From Streptomyces sp. Je 1-332 (lineage in GTDB: Bacteria > Actinomycetota > Actinomycetes > Streptomycetales > Streptomycetaceae): 64,000 nucleotides of DNA. A program made the translations under genes and the position numbers. Under the pieces are notes generated by a model that did no database searches, had not been told where the DNA came from, and worked only from the letters and a program-made list of their open reading frames with translations. The stretch is taken from NCBI RefSeq assembly GCF_040730185.1, contig NZ_CP160402.1, forward strand, positions 4,154,001 through 4,218,000, written 5' to 3'. This document shows positions 53,273 to 61,630 of this stretch, in pieces (within the stretch, counting starts at the first letter, position 1; every line of letters begins with the position of its first letter).

Positions 53273-54163
53273 TTACTTCTTGAAGCCGTAGTCCATCAGC
53301 TTCTTCGCGTCCTTCGTGCGGTTGGTCGACGAGGTCGAGGTGAGGACCGTACCGATGACCGTCTTGCCGTTCCGGGTCGCGGCGAAGACCAGGCAGTACT
53401 TGGCCTGCGGTCCCGAGCCGGTCTTCACGCCGATCGCGCCGCTGTAGCTGCCGAGGAGGTTGTTCGTGTTCGACCACGACATGTAGCGGTAGCCGCCGCT
53501 CTTCGTGGTGACCTTCTGCTTCGTCGACTTCGTCTTCACGACCGTACGGAACGTGGAGCTCTTCATCGCGCTGCTGGCGAGCTTCGTCAGGTCGCGGGGC
53601 GTCGAGTAGTTGCCCGCGCCGCCGATGCCGTCGAACGAGTCGAAGTGGGTGTTCGTCAGGCCGAGGCTCCTGGCCTGGGCGTTCATCTTGCCGATGAACG
53701 ACTTCACGCGGGCGGAGCGGGTGGAGCCCTTGCCGAACTTGTCCGCGAGCGCGTACGCCGCGTCGCAGCCGGACGGCAGCATCAGGCCGTACAGGAGCTG
53801 GCGGACGGTGACCTTGTCGCCGACGATCAGCCGGGCGGACGAGGCGGTGTTCCTGACGATGTAGTCGCTGTAGGCCTTTTCGATCTTGACCTTGGAGTTG
53901 AGGTTCAGGTTCGACTGCGACAGCACCACTTTCGCCGTCATGATCTTGGTGGTCGAGCCCGTCGAACGGCGGGTGTCCGCGGACTTGGTGAAGAGCGTCT
54001 TGCCCGTGCCGTTGTTCATCACGAAGCCGCCCTTGGCGGCGATGGACGGCTTCGGCAGCGCGGCCGCCTGGGCCGGGGTCGTGAGGGCTCCGCCCGCGAC
54101 GACGGCGCCCGCGGTGACGATAACGACCGACGCGCGGCGAATGCCCTTAATGGGGGTTTTCAA
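53273..54163 (-). CDS. D-alanyl-D-alanine carboxypeptidase, low-molecular-weight PBP
   Basis: A 296-residue secreted serine peptidase. The signal peptide has a basic start (LKTPIKGIRRAS), a hydrophobic core and a likely cleavage after AQA. The penicillin-binding motifs are STTK (Ser70, Lys73), SGC at 131-133 and KTG in IGVKTGSG. It trims the terminal D-Ala of stem peptides, controlling crosslinking. The TTG at 54163 has GGAG eight bases upstream; longer open frames begin with untypical sequence. Divergent from the GntR gene. Confidence 0.88.
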   Translation of the reverse strand: MKTPIKGIRRASVVIVTAGAVVAGGALTTPAQAAALPKPSIAAKGGFVMNNGTGKTLFTKSADTRRSTGSTTKIMTAKVVLSQSNLNLNSKVKIEKAYSDYIVRNTASSARLIVGDKVTVRQLLYGLMLPSGCDAAYALADKFGKGSTRSARVKSFIGKMNAQARSLGLTNTHFDSFDGIGGAGNYSTPRDLTKLASSAMKSSTFRTVVKTKSTKQKVTTKSGGYRYMSWSNTNNLLGSYSGAIGVKTGSGPQAKYCLVFAATRNGKTVIGTVLTSTSSTNRTKDAKKLMDYGFKK

Positions 54164-54309
54164 GTTCAATGCTCCAAATGCCCCTGGAATGCGGCCACAT
54201 GAGGGTGCCGCTCGACAGGTAAGACACTCCAGGGAAGCAAATGGATGCACGGTGGCGGGGGTGATGTCCGGATCGTGAAATGGACGACCTCATGGGTACG
54301 TGTTGTATC

Positions 54310-54315
54310 TATGCT
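54310..54315 (+). promoter_or_regulatory. Putative minus-10 element of a leaderless GntR transcript
   Basis: TATGCT lies at -12 to -7 relative to the ATG at 54322, and no ribosome site is seen before that ATG. This is the spacing expected for a leaderless mRNA. The minus-35 region is poor, so support is modest. Confidence 0.35.
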
Positions 54316-54321
54316 GTGCGC

Positions 54322-55008
54322 ATGCCTGTCGCACCCGCCTCGTCCCCCTCCCGGACCCCTGCTCGCACCCTGAAGCGGCCACCCGCCGCGGAGCGGGTGT
54401 ACGCGCACGTCAAGCAGGGGGTGCTCGACCGCCGGTACGAGGGCGGCACGCTGCTCACCGAGGGCGAGCTCGCCGAGGCCGTCGGGGTGTCCCGCACTCC
54501 GGTGCGCGAGGCCCTCCTGAAGCTGGAGGTGGAGGGGCTCCTGCGGCTCTACCCGAAGAAGGGTGCGCTGGTCCTGCCGGTGTCCGTGCAGGAGATCGCC
54601 GATGTCGTCGAGACGCGGCTCCTGGTGGAGACCCACTCGGTGCGCAAGGCGGTGCCCGCGCCGCGAGGTCTCATCGCCCGCCTCGAAGAGCTGCTCGCCC
54701 AGCAGCGGGAGCAGGCCGCCGCGGGGGATTTCTCCGCTGCCGCCGTGACCGACCGGTGCTTCCACGCGGAGATCGTGCGGAGCGGGGGGAACGAGATCCT
54801 CGCCCGGCTGTACGACCAGCTCCGTGACCGGCAGCTGCGGATGGGCGTCGCCGTGATGCACTCCCATCCCGACCGGATCGCCAAGACGCTCGCCGAGCAC
54901 GAGGAGATCCTGAACGCGTTGCGCGCCGGGGACGCTGACGGGGCGGTCTCCGTGGTCACCCGGCACGTCGGGTGGTTCCAGAACCTGGCCAGGGGCGAAG
55001 TCCGATGA
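54322..55008 (+). CDS. GntR family regulator, FadR-like subgroup
   Basis: A 228-residue regulator. The winged-helix domain (about residues 15-80) contains LTEGELAEAVGVSRTPVREALLKLEVEGLL, and the C-terminal helical FCD domain has conserved His and Arg residues (DRCFHAEIVRSGGN, LAEHEEILNAL) typical of metal- or acid-binding members. Co-transcribed and translationally coupled (ATGA) to an MFS permease, it probably controls uptake of a small organic acid. ATG 54322 is preferred over 54280, which would add 14 unlike residues. Confidence 0.88.
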   Translation: MPVAPASSPSRTPARTLKRPPAAERVYAHVKQGVLDRRYEGGTLLTEGELAEAVGVSRTPVREALLKLEVEGLLRLYPKKGALVLPVSVQEIADVVETRLLVETHSVRKAVPAPRGLIARLEELLAQQREQAAAGDFSAAAVTDRCFHAEIVRSGGNEILARLYDQLRDRQLRMGVAVMHSHPDRIAKTLAEHEEILNALRAGDADGAVSVVTRHVGWFQNLARGEVR

Positions 55009-56318
55009 GCGCGACCTCCGCCTCCGCCCCCCTCTCCCTCCCCGGCGATCCCCCCGGCGGCAGGAAGGCCATGCTCGTCTGGGGCATCGGCGTCGCCGTC
55101 TACTTCGTCGCCGTCATCTTCCGGACCTCGCTCGGCGTCGCCGGACTCGACGCGGCCGACCGGTTCCACGTCAACGCCTCCGCGCTCTCGACCTTCTCGA
55201 TCCTCCAGCTGCTCGTCTACGCGGGCATGCAGATACCCGTCGGCCTGATGGTCGACCGGCTCGGCACCAAGCGCGTGCTGACCATCGGAGTCGTGCTCTT
55301 CACGCTCGGACAGCTCGGCTTCGCCTTCTCGCCCTCGTACGGAATGGCGCTCGCGTCCCGCGCGCTGCTCGGCTGCGGTGACGCGCTGACCTTCATCAGC
55401 GTGCTGCGCCTTGGCACCCGCTGGTTCCCCGCTCGCCGCGGCCCGCTGGTCGCCCAGCTCGCGGGCCTGGTCGGCATGGCGGGCAACCTCGTCTCCACCC
55501 TCGTCCTCGCCCGGCTGCTGCACTCCGTCGGCTGGACCGCGGCCTTCGCGGGCAGCGCGCTCTGCGGCGTCGTCGTCCTCGTACTGATGACGCTGTTCCT
55601 CAAGGACCACCCCGAGGGGCACGCGCCGGAGCCCGCGCGGCACACCGGTGGGGCCTTCGTGCGCAAGCAGATCGCCCTGAGCTGGCGCGAACCCGGCACC
55701 CGGCTCGGCCTGTGGGTGCACTTCACCACGCAGTTCCCCGCGATGGTGTTCCTGCTCCTGTGGGGCCTGCCGTTCCTCGTCGAGGCGCAGGGGCTCACGC
55801 GCGGGACGGCCGGAGCGCTGCTGACCCTCGTCGTGCTCTCCAACATGATGGTGGGCCTGGTCTACGGCCAGATCGTCGCCCGCCACCACGCGGCCCGCAC
55901 ACCGCTGGCCATCGGCACCGTAGCGATGACCGCCGTGATGTGGGCGGCCACGATCCACTACCCCGGCGACCACGCCCCGATGGGGCTGCTCATCGCGCTG
56001 TGCGTCGTGCTCGGCGCCTGCGGCCCCGCGTCCATGATCGGCTTCGACTTTGCGCGGCCCGCGAACCCGCCGGAGCGGCAGGGCACCGCGTCCGGCATCG
56101 TGAACATGGGCGGCTTCGTCGCCTCCATGACGACGCTGCTCGCGATCGGCGTGCTCCTCGACGCGACCGGCGACAACTACCGGATCGCCTTCTCCGCCGT
56201 CTTCGTCCTGGAGGCGGTCGGCCTCAGTCAGATCCTGCGCCTGCGGACGCGTGCGGTGCGCCGCGAGAAGGAGCGCCTGGTCGCCAGCCGCGTGGAGGCC
56301 GTGCACGTACCTGTGTGA
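55005..56318 (+). CDS. MFS transporter
   Basis: A 437-residue major facilitator with twelve predicted helices. Loop signatures are GLMVDRLGTKRVL and the equivalent half-way. N-terminal region FRTSLGVAGLDAADRF resembles sugar-phosphate/anion:cation symporters of the organic-acid uptake type. Coupled to the GntR gene (ATGA), it is likely a regulated importer. Substrate unknown. Confidence 0.85.
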   Translation: MSATSASAPLSLPGDPPGGRKAMLVWGIGVAVYFVAVIFRTSLGVAGLDAADRFHVNASALSTFSILQLLVYAGMQIPVGLMVDRLGTKRVLTIGVVLFTLGQLGFAFSPSYGMALASRALLGCGDALTFISVLRLGTRWFPARRGPLVAQLAGLVGMAGNLVSTLVLARLLHSVGWTAAFAGSALCGVVVLVLMTLFLKDHPEGHAPEPARHTGGAFVRKQIALSWREPGTRLGLWVHFTTQFPAMVFLLLWGLPFLVEAQGLTRGTAGALLTLVVLSNMMVGLVYGQIVARHHAARTPLAIGTVAMTAVMWAATIHYPGDHAPMGLLIALCVVLGACGPASMIGFDFARPANPPERQGTASGIVNMGGFVASMTTLLAIGVLLDATGDNYRIAFSAVFVLEAVGLSQILRLRTRAVRREKERLVASRVEAVHVPV

Positions 56319-56335
56319 ACCAAGGGCCCGGAGGG

Positions 56336-57160
56336 CTACGGCGTGACCGCGAACTCCCGCAGGATCGCCTCGCCCAGGCCGTGATCGCCCTCGACCTTGA
56401 TCCGGTCGGCGACCGAGGCGTACGAGACACGGCCGCACGCCAGGCGGAAGTACGTCTCCCAGTCCAGGCTCAGCGTGGCGAGCGGACCGAGGGAGGGGGC
56501 GCTGTCGACCGTGGCGTGGCCCTCGGCGTCGACACGGACCGTGCGCAGGAACTCGACGGGGCCGCTCACGTCGAAGACGACCGCCGAGTTCGCCGGGGCG
56601 GCGGCCTTCTTGGCGACGACCTTGGGCAGTCCGTGCAGCAGGAGGTCCCGCGCCACGAGCGCCCCCTGGGAGTCCAGATTGCCGGGCTTCCGCAGCGTCG
56701 TCCGCAGGTCCTGCTCATGGACCCAGACGTCGAACGCCCGCATCCGCGTGGCCAGTTCGAGGGTCTGCTCGGTGCCGAGCGGGCCGCGGATCTTGTGGGA
56801 GGGGTCGCGCGACTCGTTCCGCAGCTGCCGCGAGCGGCGGATGATCGTGTACTCCAGCTCGGAGGTCATCTCGGGCGCGGTGTGGTGGCGCCGGACGTCG
56901 ACCTGCACCTCCATATAGCGCTGGCCCTCGGTCTGTACGTGGTACAGGTCGCGGGGCAGGGTGTGGATGGGGCGCGGGTCGCCCAGCATCTCGCAGTCCA
57001 GGCCTATGACATGGGAGACGACATCCCGGACCGACCAGCCGGGGCAGGGCGTGGCCCAGTTCCACTCTCCCTCGGCGAGCGGTGACACCAGCTCGGATAT
57101 GGCTGATACGGATTGGGTCCAGGCGTCGGCGTAGGTTTGCAGGCTGGGATGGAGACTCAC
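56336..57160 (-). CDS. Maleylpyruvate isomerase / mycothiol-dependent DinB-like protein
   Basis: A 274-residue protein. The N-terminal half is a DinB-like four-helix domain with WATPCPGWSVRDVVSHVIGLD (metal-binding His) and FDVWVHEQDLR (second metal-binding His). These are the ligand positions for zinc and mycothiol in this family. The C-terminal part resembles an SCP2-like domain. The precise reaction is unknown, and the family name does not prove maleylpyruvate activity. The GTG at 57160 follows GAGGGG. It is divergent from the nitrilase-family gene. Confidence 0.8.
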   Translation of the reverse strand: MSLHPSLQTYADAWTQSVSAISELVSPLAEGEWNWATPCPGWSVRDVVSHVIGLDCEMLGDPRPIHTLPRDLYHVQTEGQRYMEVQVDVRRHHTAPEMTSELEYTIIRRSRQLRNESRDPSHKIRGPLGTEQTLELATRMRAFDVWVHEQDLRTTLRKPGNLDSQGALVARDLLLHGLPKVVAKKAAAPANSAVVFDVSGPVEFLRTVRVDAEGHATVDSAPSLGPLATLSLDWETYFRLACGRVSYASVADRIKVEGDHGLGEAILREFAVTP

Positions 57161-57296
57161 GGGACCCCTCGACGGTCGTACGCGGGCGGTGGGTGTCTGA
57201 GACGTTAAGTTACGCTGCCCGCAGGCACCCCGGCAGTGCTTTCGTGTGACGATCGTAGGCCTGCATTGACGGCTCGAATGCCAGGACGGTGGTAGT

Positions 57297-58124
57297 GTGC
57301 GCGCCTCCCTCATCCAGATCGCCGTAGACGAGGGCGAATCGGTCAATTTCCGCCGGTCACGGGTCTCTTCACTGGTATGTGAGGTAGCGGAGCGTGAGCG
57401 GCCGGATCTCGTCGTTCTCCCCGAACTGTGGACAACGGGCGCATTCGCGTACGAGTCGTTCGCGGACGAGGCGGAGCCGCTCGAGGGGCCCACGTACGAG
57501 GCGATGGCCAAGGCCGCGAGGGACGCGGGCGTCTGGCTGCACGCGGGGTCGATTCCGGAGCGTGCCGCTTCGGAAGACGCCACGGAGGGATCGGCCGATG
57601 ACCTCTACAACACCTCGCTCGTTTTCTCGCCCGAGGGCGAACTGGCCGCCTCCTACCGGAAGATCCACCGCTTCGGCTTCGACAAGGGCGAGGCCGTCCT
57701 GATGGGGGCGGGCAGCGAGCTGGTGACGGTGCGGATGCCCGACACGGTGATCGGGCTCGCCACGTGCTACGACCTCCGCTTCCCCGAAATGTTCCGTGGG
57801 CTCGTCGACGCGGGCGCCGAGATGTTCGTCGTCCCCGCGGGCTGGCCCGCGCGGCGGCGTGAGCACTGGACGCTGCTCGCACGGGCGCGGGCGGTCGAGG
57901 ACCAGGTGTACGTCCTGGCGTGCGGCACGGGCGGTACGCACGCCGGGGTTCCCCAGGCCGGGCACAGCATCGTCGTCGACCCGTGGGGCGCGGTGCTGGC
58001 CGAGGCGGGGGACGGCGAGGAGGTCCTCACCGTCGAGCTCGACCCGGCGAAGGTCGCGGCCACGCGCGAGCAGTTCCCCGCGCTGAAGGACCGGCTCCTC
58101 GGGCTGGACGCTCCTCGGCGCTGA
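57297..58124 (+). CDS. Carbon-nitrogen hydrolase (nitrilase/omega-amidase superfamily)
   Basis: A 275-residue hydrolase with the catalytic triad Glu43 (VLPELWTTG), Lys122 (YRKIHRFGF) and Cys157 (GLATCYDLRFPEMFR). The sequence after the Cys and overall length suit omega-amidase/Nit2-like amidases. It likely removes amide ammonia from a dicarboxylic-acid monoamide or similar repair substrate; not certain. The GTG start at 57297 has AGGA nine bases upstream. A perfect DnaA-box 9-mer occurs within this gene. It is convergent with the LURP-one-like gene, 17 nt away. Confidence 0.88.
   Translation: MRASLIQIAVDEGESVNFRRSRVSSLVCEVAERERPDLVVLPELWTTGAFAYESFADEAEPLEGPTYEAMAKAARDAGVWLHAGSIPERAASEDATEGSADDLYNTSLVFSPEGELAASYRKIHRFGFDKGEAVLMGAGSELVTVRMPDTVIGLATCYDLRFPEMFRGLVDAGAEMFVVPAGWPARRREHWTLLARARAVEDQVYVLACGTGGTHAGVPQAGHSIVVDPWGAVLAEAGDGEEVLTVELDPAKVAATREQFPALKDRLLGLDAPRR
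57427..57435 (-). promoter_or_regulatory. Consensus DnaA-box 9-mer within a coding region
   Basis: TGTGGACAA is perfect but lies inside the nitrilase-family gene, spanning the codons for Leu-Trp-Thr just after its catalytic Glu, where coding constraint may explain it. It is the only perfect copy inside a gene in this window. Confidence 0.3.
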
Positions 58125-58141
58125 GGGCGCGCCCGCCCCGC

Positions 58142-58639
58142 TCAGTCGTCGTCGCCCCGCTCCTTCTCGGCCAGGCGGATCACGCAGACCGCGACGGCCA
58201 GGAGGAGGGACGCGTCGGCGTCGTCCCGGACGATCTGGAGGCCGTACGTGTCACGGACCCGGAACCAGCGGCGGGAGATGTCGGCCAGGAGTTCGCCGTC
58301 GTACTCGATGGCGAACTCGCGGTCCAGGATCTTGCCGCTCACGTCGAGCTCGGTGCCGTCGACCAGGTCCACGCGGTAGTGGTTGCGCAGCAGCGAGAGC
58401 CGTTTGCGCTTGATCGTGGCCAGCGCTTCGCCGTCCCGCTCGATCACCATCGTGTCGCGCAGCGAGAGCATCTTGGCGTGGATGTCGATGAGGACGCGGC
58501 CCTCCATGTCCTTCAGCTCGAAGGTCTCGCGCAGCCGCATCGCCTTGCCGTCGACGAGGAAGACCTTCTGTCCCTGGTCGTCCTCGATCCAGTAGTCGTC
58601 ACCGATGCCGAGCAGCCGGTCGCGTACGAGAAGTTTCAT
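58142..58639 (-). CDS. LURP-one-related family protein
   Basis: A 165-residue beta-rich protein of the LURP-one/Tubby-C-like family. It has the repeating strands typical of the fold: LVRDRLLGIGDDYWIEDDQGQKVFLVDG, RLRETFELKD and AKMLSLRDTMVIERDG. Function in bacteria is unknown; a lipid- or nucleic-acid-binding role is speculation. ATG 58639 follows GGGGTAGG. Three imperfect 19-20-bp repeats follow upstream in the intergenic region. Confidence 0.85.
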   Translation of the reverse strand: MKLLVRDRLLGIGDDYWIEDDQGQKVFLVDGKAMRLRETFELKDMEGRVLIDIHAKMLSLRDTMVIERDGEALATIKRKRLSLLRNHYRVDLVDGTELDVSGKILDREFAIEYDGELLADISRRWFRVRDTYGLQIVRDDADASLLLAVAVCVIRLAEKERGDDD

Positions 58640-58780
58640 GGGGCGATGCCTACCCCGTGGCGGGCATGACACAGCCGGCCCGTGCCACTCGGGGGAAAGT
58701 GGGGCACAGACCGGCTGTGGATCAGGGGAGGACGCGCAGTCTCTATGACGTGGCGCCGTCGGTACGACGTGGTGTCGTCG

Positions 58781-58840
58781 TTATGACGTGGCGCGTCCTC
58801 GGTTGCGGGCGACGCGAGCGGTACGAGCGGTGGTGCGCAT
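58781..58840 (-). CDS. Possible 19-residue basic peptide
   Basis: ATG at 58838-58840 has GGGGGAG eight bases upstream. The frame runs MRTTARTARVARNRGRATS to a TAA. It is arginine-rich with no membrane segment. It lies in the 314-nt gap (58640-58953) between the LURP-one gene and the BTAD regulator gene, about 115 nt past the regulator's stop on the same strand. A strong ribosome site supports translation, but such a short frame could be chance. Confidence 0.35.
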   Translation of the reverse strand: MRTTARTARVARNRGRATS

Positions 58841-58953
58841 GGCGGTGACTCCCCCGTGAGCGGCGGTCGTTCGGGCTTGCTCCGATGAGCCTGCCGCTTG
58901 CCGCTGGCGTTCCGCTAACACCTGGCTAATGACTCGGCAGCGCCGGACCGGGG

Positions 58954-61125
58954 TCAGGCGGAGGAGTCGGGGACGGACCGCCGCAGCTCCTCGGGCCGGG
59001 GCCGGCGGAGCGTCGTGGTCACGGGCCCGTCCAGGACGCGGGCGAACAGCCGCACCAGATCGGGCAGGACGTAGCGTCCCGCTCCCTCTTCCCGGATCAG
59101 GTGGACCGCGGCGAGGCGGTCGAGGCCTTGGCGCGCGGTGGACACGTTCGTGCCCGCGAGCGCCGCCGCCGCGGGCGCGTCGACCTCCGCGGTGGCGGAC
59201 CGGGTGAGTGAGGAGAGCAACCAGGTGTCGCTGCCGGGGAGTTGGGCCACCGACGTACGCAGGGCGGCCGCGACGCCGGTGTCCTCGGCGGAGAGCAGGG
59301 CCAGCCGCTGCTCCTCGTCGGCGAGTTCCGCGGCGAGCCCGGCCACGGTCCGCTGGGGGCGCCCGATGAGCCTGGCGGCGGCGATGCGCAGGGCTAGCGG
59401 GAGGCCGTCGCACAGACGGGCGACCTGGCGTACGTCCTCGGGGTCGGCGGCGTCGGCACTCTGCCCCAGGGCGCGCAGGAACACTTCGGCGCCGTCACTC
59501 TCGCTGAGCGGGTCGATGTGCACCGGGCGGGCGCAGTCGGACGCGACGAGGCCGTCGAGACGGACGCGGCTGGTGATGAGGGTGGTGCAGCGCGTCGCGC
59601 CCGGCAGGAGGGGGCGGACCTGGGCGGAGTCGTGGGCGTTGTCGAGTACGACGAGGAGACGCCGCTCGGCGAGGAGCGAGCGGTACAGGGCCGACGCCGG
59701 TTCGATGCCGGCCGGCACGTCCTGCGATCGCACTCCCAGGGCGACGAGGAACTCGCGCAGGATGCGTTCGGGGTGGGCGGGGGAGCCGCCGCTGAACCCG
59801 CGCAGGTCGGCGAAGAGGTGCCCCTCCGGGTGGAGGGCCGCGTGCTGGTGCGCCCAGTGCAGGGCGATGGCCGTCTTTCCCACGCCCGCGGCGCCGGTGA
59901 GGACGACGATGGGCGCTTCCGTCTCCTCGGCGAGTACGGCTTCCAGGGCGGCGAGTTGTTCTTCGCGGGCGGCGAAGGCGCGGGGCGCTCTCGGCAGGAG
60001 GCGGGGGATCGTGGGGCCGTCCGCCGGGGCGGGGGCGTCGGGAGCGCCGGGTGCTGTGGGCGAGGCGTGTGTGGTGGATGCGGTGGACGTGCTGGCCGTG
60101 GCGAGGGGGGCGTTCTGGCCTCTGACGCCCTGGCGTTCGGCGCCCGGCGTCGAGGTCCGCGCCTGCGCCTGCCCGCCGCCGGACTCGCGGCTCTGCCCGG
60201 CCGGGGAGGCTCCCGCTCGCTGCGGCGGGCGGCTTCCCTCGGCGGCTCCGGCGGGGACGGGGGCTCCGGCCCCGGAGGGCGTCGCGGACGCCGCGGGCGC
60301 CGCCTTCGCGCCGCCCAGGCCCAGGTCGTACCGCCCCCGGCGGCGCGGCGGAGGAGCGCCGAGCGTCGGGTGGGCCCCGGTGTCGGGCTCACCGGCGAGG
60401 ATCTCCTCGTACGCCCGGCGCAGCTTCTTGCCGGGGTCCACGCCGAGCTCCTCGGCGAGGAGCTCCCGCGTCCGGTTGAAGTACTCCAGTGCCTCGGACT
60501 GCCGGCCGCACCGCTGCAGCGCCCGCATCAGGGCCGCCACCAGGCTCTCCCGCAGCGGGTGCCGGACCGACTCGGCGCTCAGCAGACCCACGGCCTGCCC
60601 GTGCGAGCCGAGGCGCCCGTACGCGTCCGCGAGCTGTTCGACGGTGACGAGGCGGCTCTCCTCAAGGCTCCGCGCGGCGGCCAGCATCGGCTCCGTGGCG
60701 ACGGTGCCGGTCAGCGCGGGCCCGTTCCACAGCGCGAGCGCCTCCCGCAGCATCAGGGCCGCGTCCGAAGGCTCCTTCTGCCGTCCGGCGAGTTTGACGA
60801 GGTCCTCGAAACGGCTGACATCGAGCAGGGATTCCGGGAGCTGGAGGGCGTACGCACCGCCCTGCGTGGCGAGTTCCACGCCGTACGCGTCCAGGCCCGC
60901 CTCGACGAGCAGGGCGCGCAGCCGGGAGATGTGGCCCTGGATGACGGTGCGTGCGTGCAGCGGCGGTTCGCCGTCCCACAGGGTCTCGGTCAGGGCGTCC
61001 ACCGAGACCGGGGTGCCGGCCCGCAGCAGCAGCGCGGCGAGCAGACTGCGGCGCTTGGCGGGGCCCAGGGGGACGGCTCCGCTGCCTCCGGCGACGCTCA
61101 CCGGTCCGAGCAGCTGGAACTCCAC
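58954..61125 (-). CDS. AfsR/SARP-type regulator with BTAD and NB-ARC domains
   Basis: A 723-residue regulator. An OmpR-like DNA-binding domain (MEFQLLGPVSVAGGSGAVPLGPAKRRSLL onwards, split; about 1-95) precedes the BTAD helical domain (about 100-250). A long low-complexity Ala/Pro/Ser linker is followed by an NB-ARC ATPase with P-loop LTGAAGVGKTAIALHW, LLVVLDNAHDSAQV and a downstream winged-helix region. No TPR tail is seen. AfsR-like proteins activate specialised metabolism genes; the target here is unknown and no biosynthetic cluster is adjacent. GTG 61125 has AGGAG upstream. Confidence 0.88.
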   Translation of the reverse strand: MEFQLLGPVSVAGGSGAVPLGPAKRRSLLAALLLRAGTPVSVDALTETLWDGEPPLHARTVIQGHISRLRALLVEAGLDAYGVELATQGGAYALQLPESLLDVSRFEDLVKLAGRQKEPSDAALMLREALALWNGPALTGTVATEPMLAAARSLEESRLVTVEQLADAYGRLGSHGQAVGLLSAESVRHPLRESLVAALMRALQRCGRQSEALEYFNRTRELLAEELGVDPGKKLRRAYEEILAGEPDTGAHPTLGAPPPRRRGRYDLGLGGAKAAPAASATPSGAGAPVPAGAAEGSRPPQRAGASPAGQSRESGGGQAQARTSTPGAERQGVRGQNAPLATASTSTASTTHASPTAPGAPDAPAPADGPTIPRLLPRAPRAFAAREEQLAALEAVLAEETEAPIVVLTGAAGVGKTAIALHWAHQHAALHPEGHLFADLRGFSGGSPAHPERILREFLVALGVRSQDVPAGIEPASALYRSLLAERRLLVVLDNAHDSAQVRPLLPGATRCTTLITSRVRLDGLVASDCARPVHIDPLSESDGAEVFLRALGQSADAADPEDVRQVARLCDGLPLALRIAAARLIGRPQRTVAGLAAELADEEQRLALLSAEDTGVAAALRTSVAQLPGSDTWLLSSLTRSATAEVDAPAAAALAGTNVSTARQGLDRLAAVHLIREEGAGRYVLPDLVRLFARVLDGPVTTTLRRPRPEELRRSVPDSSA

Positions 61126-61293
61126 CTGGCCTCAACTCCTCTGCCGCGCCTGCGACTGCGCCTGCGCCTCGCGCTTCGAATCACGCTTCGAACAAGGCTC
61201 AAGAGTATCGCCGGGCCCGGCGGCCATGGAGGCGGCTGCCGGGCCCGGCGACGAGGCGTGGCTGAAACGTCCCCCCGCGAGCGGGAGCGGACG

Positions 61294-61515
61294 TCAGTAG
61301 CGGTGGTGGTGGTCGTCTTCCGTCTCGACCACCGTCGCACCCGGCGGCACGACCGTCTTGCGGCGCGCGTTGGTGAACGCGGCGACACCGATCACGCCCA
61401 CAGCCATCATGATCAGACCGGTGACGGTGAGGTTGATGCCTTCCATCTCCCAGTCGGTGGCGAACGCGAGGATGGCGCCCGCGGCGATCAGAATGATGCA
61501 TCCGCCCAGGCCCAT
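61294..61515 (-). CDS. Small DUF6458-type membrane protein
   Basis: A 73-residue protein with two helices (GGCIILIAAGAILAF and LTVTGLIMMAVGVIGVAAF) and a C-terminal tail ending in a His cluster (DDHHHRY). The ATG at 61515 is preceded by GGGAGGCGG. No function is known; the family name is from recall. Confidence 0.8.
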   Translation of the reverse strand: MGLGGCIILIAAGAILAFATDWEMEGINLTVTGLIMMAVGVIGVAAFTNARRKTVVPPGATVVETEDDHHHRY

Positions 61516-61630
61516 GAGGACCGCCTCCCTAAGTCGTGGCAGGGCAACCGGGTACCCGGACCTCGCACAGTCACACGGAGAAGCGGAAATCGGCGTTCAG
61601 TTCACGGAACTCGGCCCTCGTTCGCGGAAC

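Noticed and set aside
54164..54321. Cyclic-di-AMP riboswitch before the carboxypeptidase gene
   Set aside because: The leader lacks the conserved ydaO core sequence that I could recognise; only a weak inverted repeat is visible.
54549..56438. 629-codon reverse frame across the GntR and MFS genes
   Set aside because: Antisense shadow; the forward genes show clear helix-turn-helix and membrane helices.
58781..61300. Large forward frames across the BTAD-NB-ARC regulator
   Set aside because: Antisense to a gene with a clear P-loop and DNA-binding domain.
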